The position numbers were made by a program, and so were the translations under genes. The notes beneath the pieces were generated by a model. The model was not told the DNA's origin, made no database searches, and worked only from the letters and a program-made list of their open reading frames with translations. A stretch of 64,000 nucleotides of DNA from Adineta ricciae (Eukaryota > Rotifera > Eurotatoria > Adinetida > Adinetidae): contig CAJNOJ010000026.1 of assembly GCA_905250025.1 (NCBI GenBank), forward strand, positions 1 through 64,000, written 5' to 3'. This document shows, one piece after another, positions 23,301 to 34,222 of the stretch. The number at the start of each line of letters is the position of its first letter. Within the stretch, counting starts at the first letter, position 1.

Positions 23301-23423
23301 AAAGCTGTTGAACAATTAAAAGATTTATATGCATCGAGTGAGAAAATCATTGAACGTTTACGACGTGCTGTAACTTTACGAGAATTACGACGGGCTAATA
23401 CAACCGGTTATGTCACATCGTAA
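20337..23423 (+). CDS. Ariadne-like RBR E3 ubiquitin ligase with long novel N-terminus
   Basis: RBR ligases accept ubiquitin from an E2 at RING1 and pass it through a RING2 cysteine to the substrate. Six exons (20337-20985, 21039-21169, 21224-21460, 21522-22347, 22398-22742, 22798-23423) join to 937 residues. RING1 begins near residue 559 (CTNCYQDI, SCAHWLCNECW, CPEWNC). The IBR follows (CPSKSC, CRCGHEFCLHC, HFPATC). RING2 is CISCDNFIEKNGGCNHMTC then CGTEFCWTC; the predicted catalytic Cys, about residue 732 in GGCNHM, is at the position used in HHARI. The C-terminus is a helical Ariadne-like bundle. The first about 550 residues have a basic Ser/Asn-rich start, acidic patches and a mixed region with no domain I recognise. 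There are no ankyrin repeats, so it is not ANKIB1. Confidence 0.85.
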
Positions 23424-23829
23424 ACAGGACATTATCATTCGAAAGGTTCGGTCTACAGAACACGAATATATTTCTTTTTAAATAAAAGCTCCTTTTGCCT
23501 CCTCATCTCACGGAATTGCTCGAGTCAATGTCAAAAGACTAGATACATCCATAGTTGTTACCTCATTGACCTATTCTTTGTAAATGATAAGACAAATATG
23601 TAACCTTGTCTCTGCGTAATAAACCGACAAAGGGCGTATTCCATGCGCTTATTTACCCCTTCTAGTCGATCACCTTCATCGTTGTTTTGCCAATATATTT
23701 GCCTTCATACTCATACAAATTTGATTGTTACATATGAAATATCCCTACTCGATCGCACGATAAGTAAAGTATTACTGATATTTTTTGAGTTTTTGTCACC
23801 TATACATATAACTTCGTTATAGACAACCG
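23424..23829. other. Intergenic, 3' UTR and promoter
   Basis: This contains an AATAAA-type signal near 23479-23484 soon after the RBR stop, then AT-rich sequence up to the next ATG. An acceptor-like ttatag lies eight bases upstream of the RING gene start, so a 5' UTR intron is possible. Nothing else is visible. Confidence 0.4.
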
Positions 23830-24609
23830 ATGAATTCGCTCTATGCATATATGGATGAAATGTCTATGGATCCTGAATTGATTTGCAGTATTTGTCGTTT
23901 ACCATTAACTGATCCATGTTGTACACCTTGTGGTGAAACATTTTGTCGTGCATGTATTAACAACTGGATTGAAACCAAGAGCAGTTCTTGTCCTCATTGT
24001 CGACAAAATTTGTCAATCAATAGATTATCACCAGCGCCACGTTTACTTCGAAGTATGCTTGATCGACTGCAAGTTGAATGCTTGGCTTGCGGAGAAATCG
24101 GTATCTTACGAATCAATATCGAAGAACATGTACAAAAACTATGTCCGAAAACGATTGTTTCGTGTCATTCGGCAGATATCAAATGTCCATGGATAGGACA
24201 ACGTAATCAATTAGATGATCACTTGATTGCATGTCGATTCGAAGGTATGCGATCGATTATTACCGAACTTGTTATGGAAAATCAACAATTGGAAGAGAAA
24301 GTTGATGAACAGATGAATCAAATTAATCATTTGATCGAATTATTAAAATTTCAAGAAGATCAATGTGTTGCACTTAAGGATGAATGTGAGACACTTGTCA
24401 AACAAGAAAATCAATTGAGATCACAGATTCATACATATGAACATCAAGCTCAACAATTGCTGGAAGAATTACAAAAAAAAGAAGTCGAATTAATTTCCAT
24501 GCGTGATCAACCGCGTATGTATAAAAAACTGACATCCATAAAAATTTCTACCAATCTCTTTTTAGCACAACTCGATGTTAAATATTCGTGTATCACAATA
24601 TATGAATGA
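23830..24609 (+). CDS. RING / TRAF-type zinc finger / coiled-coil protein (probable E3 ligase)
   Basis: The layout is an N-terminal C3HC4-type RING (CSIC, CTPCGETFCRAC, CPHC; residues about 19-58), followed by a TRAF-like zinc-finger segment (CLAC, HVQKLC, VSCHSADIKCPWIGQRNQLDDHLIAC) and a long coiled coil (residues about 145-225) rich in Gln and Glu. The MATH domain of true TRAFs is absent. This is the layout of RNF41/NRDP1-like or truncated TRAF-like ligases. The RING loop has Glu-Thr in place of the usual His (CGETFC), which occurs in some TRAF-like RINGs of invertebrates. The segment 24515-24565 has GT..AG borders and a polypyrimidine tract but is exactly 51 nt and stop-free, so the product is 259 residues if retained or 242 if spliced. 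Confidence 0.75.
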   Translation: MNSLYAYMDEMSMDPELICSICRLPLTDPCCTPCGETFCRACINNWIETKSSSCPHCRQNLSINRLSPAPRLLRSMLDRLQVECLACGEIGILRINIEEHVQKLCPKTIVSCHSADIKCPWIGQRNQLDDHLIACRFEGMRSIITELVMENQQLEEKVDEQMNQINHLIELLKFQEDQCVALKDECETLVKQENQLRSQIHTYEHQAQQLLEELQKKEVELISMRDQPRMYKKLTSIKISTNLFLAQLDVKYSCITIYE

Positions 24610-24616
24610 AATTTGA

Positions 24617-25271
24617 ACAAATGTATTGTAGTACTCATCATCCCTGTTTGAAATATTGTGACTGTACACTTTTTGACGGAATATTCTGTCCATGTATCAT
24701 TTTGATGACTCTTGTGTTAACATCAGATAGAACGGGTTGCGAGCAACGTAATTCATGTGTATGTCTTAACGAAACGAAAGCAGGTCAACTTATCTACTTG
24801 CGAAAATATACCAGGATCGACAAAAAAAGAATTAAACTTTTGGGAATAATTAATGGTCTCATAAATGAAATGGAAATCGATTGTCTCCTCAACTAAGGTA
24901 CAGAACAAAATATATTCTAACCGTCAAGTCATCTGTTTCTCTCGCGCACCAGCCTGATACTTGACAATGCTACATTTTCTTGTGTTCTAGTAGAAAATCT
25001 TGTTTAAAGTATAATAGATAGAATTGCAATGAACAGGATTACCGGTTAAAGTTTATACAGCCACATTGAACAAAAGATTCGTCAGTCATTGATTGAAAAA
25101 TTATCAAGCGCTAATGTTCCAGCGAACAAGGGTAAGCGTTTTCTTGACGTCATTCAAATCGACTTCATGCTTTTCGGATACACTGAATGAATAGTGTAAC
25201 GTCAATTATATCTTCGACAATTCGTTAACAATCAAATCAAAGTAATGACTTATGTTGGTTGACATTGATCC
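24617..25271. other. Gene-free stretch
   Basis: A plus-strand open frame at 24606-24896 contains several cysteines but overlaps the end of the RING gene and matches nothing. I see no other coding or RNA signal; AT-rich intergenic DNA. Confidence 0.35.
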
Positions 25272-25601
25272 ATGTCATGGGCACCACAAATGCTGAATCT
25301 TTGCCGTGAAGGGCATTCCGAGTGTATTACTGACCATATGTCGTCAGTAGGAACAATTCTACTATCATTGGCAGAGTCAGTAATCGTACTGTTTTTCACA
25401 GTGGTGCGAACATACAGAAAAAGGATATCATCGAAAAACAAAAAAGAGGATTACAACATTGTGGATATCCAAGATAACTTGAAATTATCGACATCAGCTC
25501 GTATGCTTGTTTTTTTAATTTCATTACTCTTTATTCATTTCTCTATTTTAGACGATCAGATGATGTATAACAAACAATATCAAATTCAATTTTATTTATA
25601 A
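25272..25601 (+). CDS. Possible small single-pass membrane protein, unrecognised
   Basis: An ATG-started frame encodes about 40 residues including four His/Cys residues, a hydrophobic segment (VGTILLSLAESVIVLFFTVV), a positive cluster (RTYRKRISSKNKK) and a short acidic tail. A GT..AG intron (about 25501-25552, ending ctctattttag) would join to a final exon ending at 25601. The positive-inside pattern and intron give it some credibility, but it matches no family I know and there is no upstream signal. It may also be the last exons of a longer receptor whose front I cannot see. Confidence 0.3.
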   Translation: MSWAPQMLNLCREGHSECITDHMSSVGTILLSLAESVIVLFFTVVRTYRKRISSKNKKEDYNIVDIQDNLKLSTSARMLVFLISLLFIHFSILDDQMMYNKQYQIQFYL

Positions 25602-26301
25602 AAATAAGTATCAAGCCAACGGTATAATTCTGCATAAACAAAATCTCGATCACATGAAATATCCGTCTTTTTCCTATTTCCTAGTGTTATTTCAATTACT
25701 TACACATAACTTTCTTTCGTTCCTTTACAAACTTATCTTTTAGTCAAAGACTTAACTAATAAATTGTGTTTTGAAATGAACATAAATAACTTTCATCAAT
25801 CACGAAGTCAGTACTAATTGAATCGATAGCCAGCTGTTGCATTGCAATGTATAAAAAATAGATGAATGAATTCATCATTAATGAGATCTCTAAGATGTTA
25901 ATTAACCAGCTTACCCTCTTGCGGCTTAAATGAAACATATAAACGGAAGACTGATCATAGGAAATATCCTATTCTGATGAGTCTTCAAATTGTATATCTC
26001 TGTTAAAATATTAGGACCATCAAAGAATTTCATAAGACGTTTCATATAATTTTAATAGTTAGAAATCAAATAAACAAAATGAAGAAAACTCGAACAAACT
26101 CTAATCAATAATTTTCAGTACTATTGACAGTCGTGCTATTCGATATGGATTAAATTATAGAAAGAGTGAAATCCTATACAGTAACAAAAACGAGACAAAT
26201 TATTTGAATAGATGAATCGATTAGTTTTATAGAATTAAAATTTACAACTAGATCATATAAACAAGATATCACCGGCTTTGTGTCTTGTCTCTGTATACAT
26301 A
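25602..26301. other. Intergenic, AT-rich
   Basis: Very AT-rich sequence between the possible small gene and the 3' end of the Ig receptor gene. No coding frame or repeat is supported. Confidence 0.4.
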
Positions 26302-29300
26302 TTAAACAACGACTTCATAGAAGAGTTTTCTGATGCGATTGGGTGTCGAAGTTTCACTCGATGATGAACTTTGAATAATCGAGGATTGTTGCTGTGATGG
26401 AGAAAGAATTGGTGGAAAACCGTAATGTGAAATTAATGTTGAAGCCGGATCTGAATGTTGAGTGTCTGTGTTAGTAGGGATTAATATATTTGTATGCTGT
26501 GTAACACAACTGGATTCTGATGAAGGATTCGAACCTGATCGAGATTCACTGCGGTTCCAATGAGGCGAAGTATGGATATTTGTGATACGTCGTGTGACTC
26601 CGTCTGAAAATGCAAATGTAAGAATGCATCGAGATCAGATGATGTGCTGATAATACTCACATTCATCCTTTCGTTGTTCGTAATCGACGACTTCGGCTAG
26701 AATACAAACAGATATAATTAAACTAGATTATATTGTTCGTAGAGAAACGTACGTGAATGAGTAAATGAATTTGCTATTTTACGTTGTTGATAGTCATAGT
26801 CATAGGATGGTGTTTGAGGATTTGTATTTGTGTACAGCATATACGGATTTTGAAGACGAGGCTCGGAAATGTCACTAAAATAGATTTCCAAACAACTGAA
26901 TCATTTGATTTCGAAATGAAAATGTACTTACGGTCGAATATCTTTATCAAGACCAACGATACCAACTAAACGAGAATCATGCACAATTGGATTTTGAAAT
27001 CAAATGACTTACATTTATTCGTATTTGGTTTCGATTTCCGTGCTCTGGATCGTGCACAGATAATGGTGACGATAATAGTCACAAGAACTAGAAAACTGAT
27101 TATAGCAGCTGCTACAATAATCATCGGTGTTAAATCTCGACTGTACATTTCTGAAAGAAAAACAAGTCTTTCAAATTTAAACAAAACACAACAAGTCATT
27201 TTTACCTTCTTTCATTTCAATCTCTTGTCCGCAAATTTCGCGATTTTTCTTTGAACAAATGGCTAATTTTAAGAACGGTTGATCTTTACCAATTCTCCAT
27301 TGAACTTGACGATTGACTATTGGCAAACATTCGTCCACAGATTGATAGAGCTTGCCATCGGATGATTGACGTATATTCAAACATAACTGATTTTCATTCA
27401 AATTCGATAAACGAGAACTATCTGGTAAGTAATCAAATTGAAGTAGATTTTCCTTGGATTTATACGAGACAACATGCAATTGCGGCAGATCTATGTTTCA
27501 GAAGAATTCATATATACATCCGTGTCTATATTTCAAAAAGAATATATGAATACCATCCGATGTGATTATCAATTCACTTGTTTGGATAGGTATATCCATA
27601 CTCCATGGACTTTCGCCATAGATGTTTGTTGATTTGATGCGAAAGAAGTACAATGACGAATCATTTAGATCTTAAAACGCAAAACGAATGGAGATCATGT
27701 CTGGAAAAATGAAATCAATTGAATACCTTTGACTGTATATTCATAAATATTAAATGGTATCTGTTCGGTGATGATGGTGATATTTGATGAATTGGCAATT
27801 TCAATTGTAAACCGTTGTGATCCACTTCCACCGTCAAACGACGGAGAGAATTGTATTTTAAACGATGATGATGTAATTTCCGAAACAAGAATATCTGTTG
27901 GTGTTTCCGGTTTACCTCGCGACACAATTGTATAAGTCCATTCTTCTTTTCCAAGCAAGTTCTCGGCAATACACCGATACACGCCAAAACTTGTCTTCGG
28001 TATTGCCGAAAAACGTAAATAACATGTTTCGTTGATAATTTCATCACATTGAATGAATTGGTCGCCGAATTTCCAAATTATAGCCGGTTTTGGTAGTCCC
28101 AATACGCGGCATGTTAATATGAGAGGGTGGCCAACTTCTGCGGCTATTTTTGAGTGCGTTGTTTCAATAATCGGACGACTCTGAACAATAAGTTCAATCG
28201 TACTTGAACCATTACTTGTTTGATTGTTATGGAAACGATTATAGACAGTGCATGTATACAGGCCGGAATCGTTTCGTTCAACGTGATCGATTCGATAATC
28301 GATGAGATGGTTATCACGTAAGATTTCAGTGTTATTTTTAAACCATTTGACTTGGTATGGCAATGGATTGGAAGTCGATGAACAGCGTAGATTAACTGAA
28401 TCTGAACGATTGGCAACGATACGAGATTGAACAGCTTGAACACGCGGTGAATCTAAATGTGATGATGATTAAGAACAGTTTTACTGTTGGGAAAGGAAAC
28501 TTACATTCAACGTCAAGATAAATCGATCGATTTCGCCGACCGAGTGCATTTTCCACCACACACGTGTACACGCCAGTTTGTTCGGATATTAAACGTGGGA
28601 TATGAAGCGTTCTTTCACCTAGTCGCGAAATATTCGTGATGCATTCAAGAAAAGAGACAATTCTTTTCTATTCTTACGGCTAACAATGGTCGTTTCATTC
28701 GTTATCCAATAGATCGCGGTTGGTGGCGGATTTGCATGAATTTGACAAGTTAAATTTTGTTGTCGAGATTCGATACCGATTATTGTTCTTATTTGATTTA
28801 GTTCACTTGAGAATATCGCTGTTTCTTCAAGTATGTTCACATATGGTCGATCTATTTACATATGCAGGAATGAAAAGAAAAGATGAGCATATGGTCATTG
28901 TCGCGTTTTACGTCTGTGCTTACATTTTACGTGTAAATATTGTTCAAGACGAAATGGACTTGCAAGTGCTTGATTCCAGATTTGACATTCGTACTTGATT
29001 TGATTGTCAAAACGCGTCACATTAAATGTATATGACGAGCTATTCCCCGTTGTGATCACTTGTTCATTCAATGAACTGGAAGAACGTAGAGAGCAAATGA
29101 ATGAAAGTTTCTAACGAAGTTTATCGAATCATACGTGAGAAGTGTGCCATTACGATACCATGTGTATTGAGGCGGAGGATTTCCATTCAGTGATGAACAT
29201 GTCAATGTGACAGCTTGATATTCTTCGATATCCACTTTATTGATTGTTAATAATGGTGCCTCAGGCATAACTGAAGAAAGAAAAACGATGACNTGAACTG

Positions 29301-29979
29301 GAAGAACGTAGAGAGCAAATGAATGAAAGTTTCTAACGAAGTTTATCGAATCATACGTGAGAAGTGTGCCATTACGATACCATGTGTATTGAGGCGGAGG
29401 ATTTCCATTCAGTGATGAACATGTCAATGTGACAGCTTGATATTCTTCGATATCCACTTTATTGATTGTTAACAATGGTGCCTCAGGCATAACTGAAGAA
29501 AGAAAAACGATGACCAGCTACTGACTATTATTTTTCTTTACTGAGTACTTACTTAGTACAACAAGATTATACTGACAGAGGATTGTTTGCGTTTCAAATG
29601 TTTGACAAATGTATGCTGTTGAATCATTATGATTAACATGAAATAATTCCAACGAGCTGTGTTGATTAGTGAGATCGGTTTGATAGGAATTTTGGAAAAT
29701 TTTCGGTATTTTTCCATTAATTGAAATGATCAGATTGTCATCGTCCGAACGAGACTTTTTCCATTGGATAATATTATCTTTGGATGAGAAATCCAATGGT
29801 AATTGACAGCGAAATTTGACATTTTCACCTTTCGTCACTGTGATATTCTCCGAGTGAACAGAGAGTGCCAACGCTATGAAAAGAGGAGGCTCGGTTTCGA
29901 AAGTACACAAAAAGAAATAGTAAGACTTACAGTGATGTATGAAAAAATAAGAGCTGATAAATATGACAACGTTACGCAT
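26302..29979 (-). CDS. Ig/FN3 single-pass cell-surface receptor
   Basis: A signal peptide (MRNVVIFISSYFFIHH, exon 1 from 29979) is followed by an N-terminal V-type Ig domain with FRC and YIC cysteines. A C2-type Ig (LTCSS, then PPPQYTWYRNGT) appears twice in the assembly. Further Ig domains have cores CQIHANPPPTAIYW, LRCSSTSNPLPYQVKWF with DSGLYTC, and LTCRVLGLPKPAIIWKF with YRC. One or two fibronectin-III modules follow (PETPTDILV, YFFRIKSTNIYGES), then a transmembrane helix (PMIIVAAAIISFLVLVTIIV) with a basic stop-transfer, and a Ser-rich cytoplasmic tail ending YEVVV. Many N-glycosylation sequons are present. This is an adhesion or guidance receptor of the nephrin/Kirre/DSCAM-like class; I cannot name an orthologue. 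The last three residues fit a class II PDZ ligand. The second copy of one Ig exon (29294-29514) is probably artefactual. Confidence 0.75.
29072..29514. repeat. 221-bp direct duplication flanking an N (assembly join)
   Basis: Bases 29072-29292 and 29294-29514 are the same sequence apart from one substitution I can see (attgttaataatgg versus attgttaacaatgg) and are separated by a single N. The duplicated unit carries one half of an Ig exon with its 3' splice border. Identity this high, with borders exactly at the N, indicates two overlapping contig ends, probably of two alleles, that were joined but not merged. Confidence 0.85.
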
Positions 29980-31409
29980 TGATTCGATTCTAAAATATGA
30001 ATGTGAATATATGTTTCACAGTTAGTTTAAAAGCGAGAAAAGAAACGACAAGGTGGTGGTGATGATGATGATGATGAACGACAATTTGTCCATCATTCTC
30101 TTTCTCCTTCTCTCTCCCTCTCTTTCTCATAGAAAGAAGAGAAAGTGTCGATCATTCAATCTGTCCAATAGCTAGCGGGCCTAATATGAAGTGTGGCCGT
30201 GTGTATACGAGGCGCGACTATCTCAACATGAGATCGAACCGACCTTATTCAATTACCTATTCTCATTGAATAAACTCTTCGATGAACGTTTGAACCTGGG
30301 AAATTTTGTTACAAATACATAGTGCACAACGATGTAATCAGAAGACTGATCGACGTAATCGCTGTGTATTAGGAAAGACATATTCTCGCTAAACCGTAGG
30401 AGAACTATTAGAGTCATGATATAACTTTTTTGGTCAATTATCAGTTGGACACCTGTTGTTGACATTTTCGCAAAAAAAATAATGGCGAGCATGAGAAGAG
30501 AAGCAGAACGTTGGAAAAGGTTCGATCGGAAAGATTGAACAGCTTTCTCTCTCTCTCTCTGCTTTTTACAGATGATTCAATGTTCCGATACAATGTTTAT
30601 TTATTTTGTCAGATAGAGGGAAGAAAACGTGCGGACTAGTAAATATCGATGAAGAATAATAATTACGTTAACAGATAGAAGCCAATGACCTTTTAGATAC
30701 TAACATACCCAGGATATCTACTTTATTGTGAAGTAGCAGACATGCTTCAATCAATTAGATATCAAATGAAGAGGATAGACTCTTTTCTCCGTCGTCTTCG
30801 ATGATGAAGATGTGGAAGATGACTACTAGTATCAGTAGGATGCCGCAAGCGTTTCGATGACCCTTGTCAATCAACATGCGGAAAGATAAAATNGTAGATT
30901 ATCTATTTTTTATCGCTAATATATATTCAGTAACACGACGTTTTTAGTCGTCAATATGAACTTCGTTACACAAGTTCATTCTTCTTGTAAATAAATACAG
31001 AAAAATGTTTCAACTAACAAAAACTACCGACTGTTCAAAGATTATTCATAAATTGTTCACTGGTAAGATTAAAGATGAAAGTCTATTTTGATGAGGATGA
31101 ATCGTATTTTGGCATCAACGCACTTTTGTACGGTAATGCTATTCATATTCTTTCAGATTCGGTACAATTGTACATAATTGAATCTGATAAAACGACATTC
31201 AGCGAAGGCTCGAACCAGCAAACTTCGCCTGTGAGTTAATGAACTAATTTACGAATTTATTTTTTACACGATTTCGTCTTTTATGTTTTATTAAATAAAT
31301 ACATGTACGAGAGAGAGAGCAAAAGCGACTTATTCGATTAGCATTTTTATTCAAATTTTAAGTAAGAGTGTCTTGGACTGATTGAAAGTGACCGAACGAA
31401 TGAGTTGTT
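29980..31409. other. Gene-free stretch with CT tracts and a contig join
   Basis: This is the upstream flank of the Ig receptor gene. It holds CT-rich tracts at about 30095-30130 and 30545-30562, a short GAT repeat around 30058-30075, and a single N at 30893. A cysteine-containing frame runs into the N from the left (around 30840-30892, CRKRFDDPCQSTCGK), but it is too short to support. No complete gene is visible. Confidence 0.4.
30893..30893. other. Single N, probable contig join
   Basis: One ambiguous base in otherwise gene-free DNA. The other three Ns in the window coincide with broken or duplicated genes, so sequence may be missing here too. Confidence 0.6.
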
Positions 31410-32564
31410 TCAAGTACGTACTGGTATCGGTCGTTGATGTAAGAGGAAAATAAACAAAGGTATAAAGAGAATATTTTTACTAACAAGAATGAAATCAAGA
31501 TATTTTGTAACGAATTCTCGAATTGGTTGAATGACAGTGACGATAGATGTTGTCGCAGTTTGTACAGGTTGAGAATGATGTTCGAGATTGAAATCGGTTT
31601 TCAACACTGGCGAACGGTGTGATGCGGCCAATGAATGATAACCAGATGACAATCGTTTCGAATCAGTTGTATCTTCATCATAGCTAGCTGCTGGAGATGG
31701 ACGAATCGTTCTGCGAGAAGAATTGAAATCAGAAAATGTATCAAGATCTTCATTGTCTGTATCATCCGCAGATAGTAACGGATCGAATTTTCGTTGAGTT
31801 TGAGTTGTTGAGGAGGATTGCTTTTGATGACAGGAATGGAGAAATGTATGCAAATGTTGATGATCTGTATGGTCCATACTTGATCGTTTTGAACTTCTTA
31901 AGAGCACAAAGAAGAAGAAATGAATGTGTAGAAGATATCAAAATCATCTTTACCGTGTCGAGTGATCGATTCTTTTGTTTCTTTGGCGTAACGTTAGCGA
32001 TTCTTCTTCTTCTTCTTCACTGAAGGTATTTGGTATGAAATGAGGCGACGTCCACGATGATACAGATGCTGTCCTCGATGCCGCGGCGTTTTTTCGTGGA
32101 CAGGAATCTCGTAATGCCATTGAACTACGTCTTGATTGTGTGACAATCTGTTTGACGCAATTAGCTAAAACTTCTGGTTGAGTCTCATTTCGCAATTGTC
32201 CATCTTCGGTGAATAACTGTTGATACATCATTTCAATAAACATAAATGGATCTTCGACATCAGGAACATGAATAGACTCCGATTGTTGCTTAGTTCGATT
32301 AGGATTCGACACTGTTGTCGCCTTCGGAGACTGGCGAGCTGGTGGCACAGATTTCTGTTCACTTGATTGAATGAAAACTGGTTTATAATTGACAAGAATA
32401 AGATTTTTATTCTTTTTAACCAGCTGTTTGTTTAGGATTGATGTTAATTGTGTCAAACTATCGGACCGTATCGGGACAGATTTCCGTGACGATAAGCGCT
32501 TTCGTTGAACAAAAACGCGGATGTTTTCTTTCTTCTTTGGTATCGAAGGTAGAAAACTGGTCAT
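31410..32564 (-). CDS. Orphan Ser/Arg-rich protein, possibly tail-anchored
   Basis: Two exons (31954-32564 and 31410-31896; 57-bp intron) join to 365 residues. The N-terminus is strongly basic (SIPKKKENIRVFVQRKRLSS). A mid-region helical block (DPFMFIEMMYQQLF, ETQPEVLANCVKQIV) looks structured. A poly-Glu block (EEEEEE) and a long Ser/Asp-rich region follow. As read, the protein ends with a hydrophobic segment of about 15 residues (ILFIPLFIFLL) and a short basic tail, which would make it a tail-anchored membrane protein. However, this end can also be read as an intron (gttagt to ataccag), giving a soluble C-terminus instead. I do not recognise the family. Confidence 0.5.
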
Positions 32565-33130
32565 GGTAAATAGAATTTTAACTGTAATACACAAGAAGAA
32601 GAAGAAGAAGAAGAAGTGATTTCTTTGTTTTCAAGAATGTAAAATAGCAAAATCTACTGTATACTTGTTTTTGTTTTTACCGATGATCTTCTCGTGTATG
32701 TTTCGCGAATGCATATTTTTCTTTCTTTACATTACTCTCGTCTACTTAATGAAATCAAAACATTGTCCATGCTGTGAGTTATCGCATCGATTGAAATAAG
32801 AATTTCAAGACTTTACTTACTTGTTTGTTGCTTACAAAATTCTTTCTTTTCTTTTCTAATTCTCTCTCGTTCTGATTTCCTTTTAATTTGAATTGTTTTC
32901 GTTATTGATTGTGAATAAGCTCAATTTACTGCTTCACGGCATGTATAACGTTTCTCTTTCACATGTGTTCTTTCATCGAAAGTAATTGAATTGGTCGAGA
33001 TCTTGCACAAATAAAAGAAAAGAGTTTTATTGTTTCGAACAGGTACGAACAAGCAAAACTCAAGGCATCGACTCGGTTTAAAGTAAATGCTTCCCAGAGT
33101 TGAATGAAGTAAAATAGATTGTTAGTGTAT
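32565..33130. other. Short intergenic stretch
   Basis: Contains an AAG/GAA triplet run around 32592-32616 just upstream of the orphan gene start, then AT-rich DNA with CT-rich patches. No gene is visible. Confidence 0.4.
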
Positions 33131-34222
33131 TCAACCGTTTTTCGTTGACGAAGACTGAAATTCAACCGTTCGATTTATTGTGGCTTTCGAATATAATAAA
33201 GGACTTGTTTGATCGGAAGTTTTACGCGAAAGTAAAGTGACATTGAGTTCAGTATCTATTTTGGCTACGTCTTCGATGCTACTACACGTCGATACAGTAG
33301 GATGAAGATAGTTTGTCTCGTCAGATGGTCGTTCAACGACCGACGGAGAATAGATATTATGAGAAAATGGTAGAGGTATCGTTAAGTGTGAACGATCAAG
33401 TGTTGACTGCAACTTTCGCCTAGAGGAATTAGAAGTCGATAATTCTTTTGACAACGGTGCGTTTGTATTAACTCTGTCTAATGAACGTCTATGAAATTGA
33501 AATAAACTTTGATCATCAGCTGCACTTGATGACGACGTTTCAGTGTCGACACTTGATGACATTGTCGTGTTAAAACTTCGTGATTGAGGAAGATTGATGT
33601 CACGCTGTGTATTGTGTAGTAATATCAGACTTTTCCGACGATCAATTATCGATGCATCAGATTCATTTAGATTAACTGATTTGTTTTTGATTGATTCAAG
33701 TTCATCGATTCGTTGTTGCATTTGTTTCTGTTGCCAGTCGATCCAAAATCTACATAAAAGCAAAGATTTGAATTTATTCAAGCTAATTCTCTACACAAAC
33801 CGTTCAGGAATCGCATGAGCACGTTCGAAAATTTTCGGAGATAAACCATACCGTTCCGTCGGCACTAATGTATTTGGTGATACCAAATTAATGGGAAAAT
33901 TATGTGGTCGTCCATACGTTGAAATACCACTGGTACCAATGCTCGAGCACGGTGTCAATGCTGAATATGACGAGTAAACTGAAGGTAATCTCGAATGAGA
34001 ATAGTCAGGTATAAGTTCATCTTCAAGTTCTCGAACTCGATTGGCTAGTTGCTGACAATATTGCGTTTGATGGAAAGTATTTGCATTGTGGGATATCGAT
34101 GATGTATCCGGCAAAGCATTGCGACGATCTCGAGTCGACTCAGATCGAGACAACATTGACGGTATCGAGCGTCGGTATGACGGCAAGAACGTAGTAGGAT
34201 TGCTTTCATTTGTATTCAACAT
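33131..34222 (-). CDS. Orphan Ser-rich protein with short coiled coils
   Basis: Two exons (33801-34222 and 33131-33749; 51-bp intron) join to 346 residues starting MLNTNESNPTTFLPSYRRS. Two short helices look structured: QYCQQLANRVRELEDELI (about residues 53-70) and FWIDWQQKQMQQRIDELESI (about 142-161). The remainder is disordered, rich in Ser, Thr and Arg with many potential phosphorylation sites. I do not recognise the family; a cytoskeletal or centrosomal adaptor is only a guess from the composition. It is transcribed in the same direction as the next orphan (32564-31410), and the two share a Ser/Arg-rich style, but each has its own start and stop. Confidence 0.55.

Noticed and set aside
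24606..24896. Cysteine-containing plus-strand frame after the RING gene
   Set aside because: It overlaps the end of the RING gene, has no domain pattern and no splice support.
26520..26560. tRNA B-box-like sequence (ggttcgaatcc, minus strand)
   Set aside because: It lies inside the Ser-rich coding exon of the Ig receptor, and no matching A-box or cloverleaf arms are found.
29072..29514. Tandem duplication of an Ig domain as an evolutionary event
   Set aside because: Near-perfect identity and borders exactly at an N point to an assembly join.
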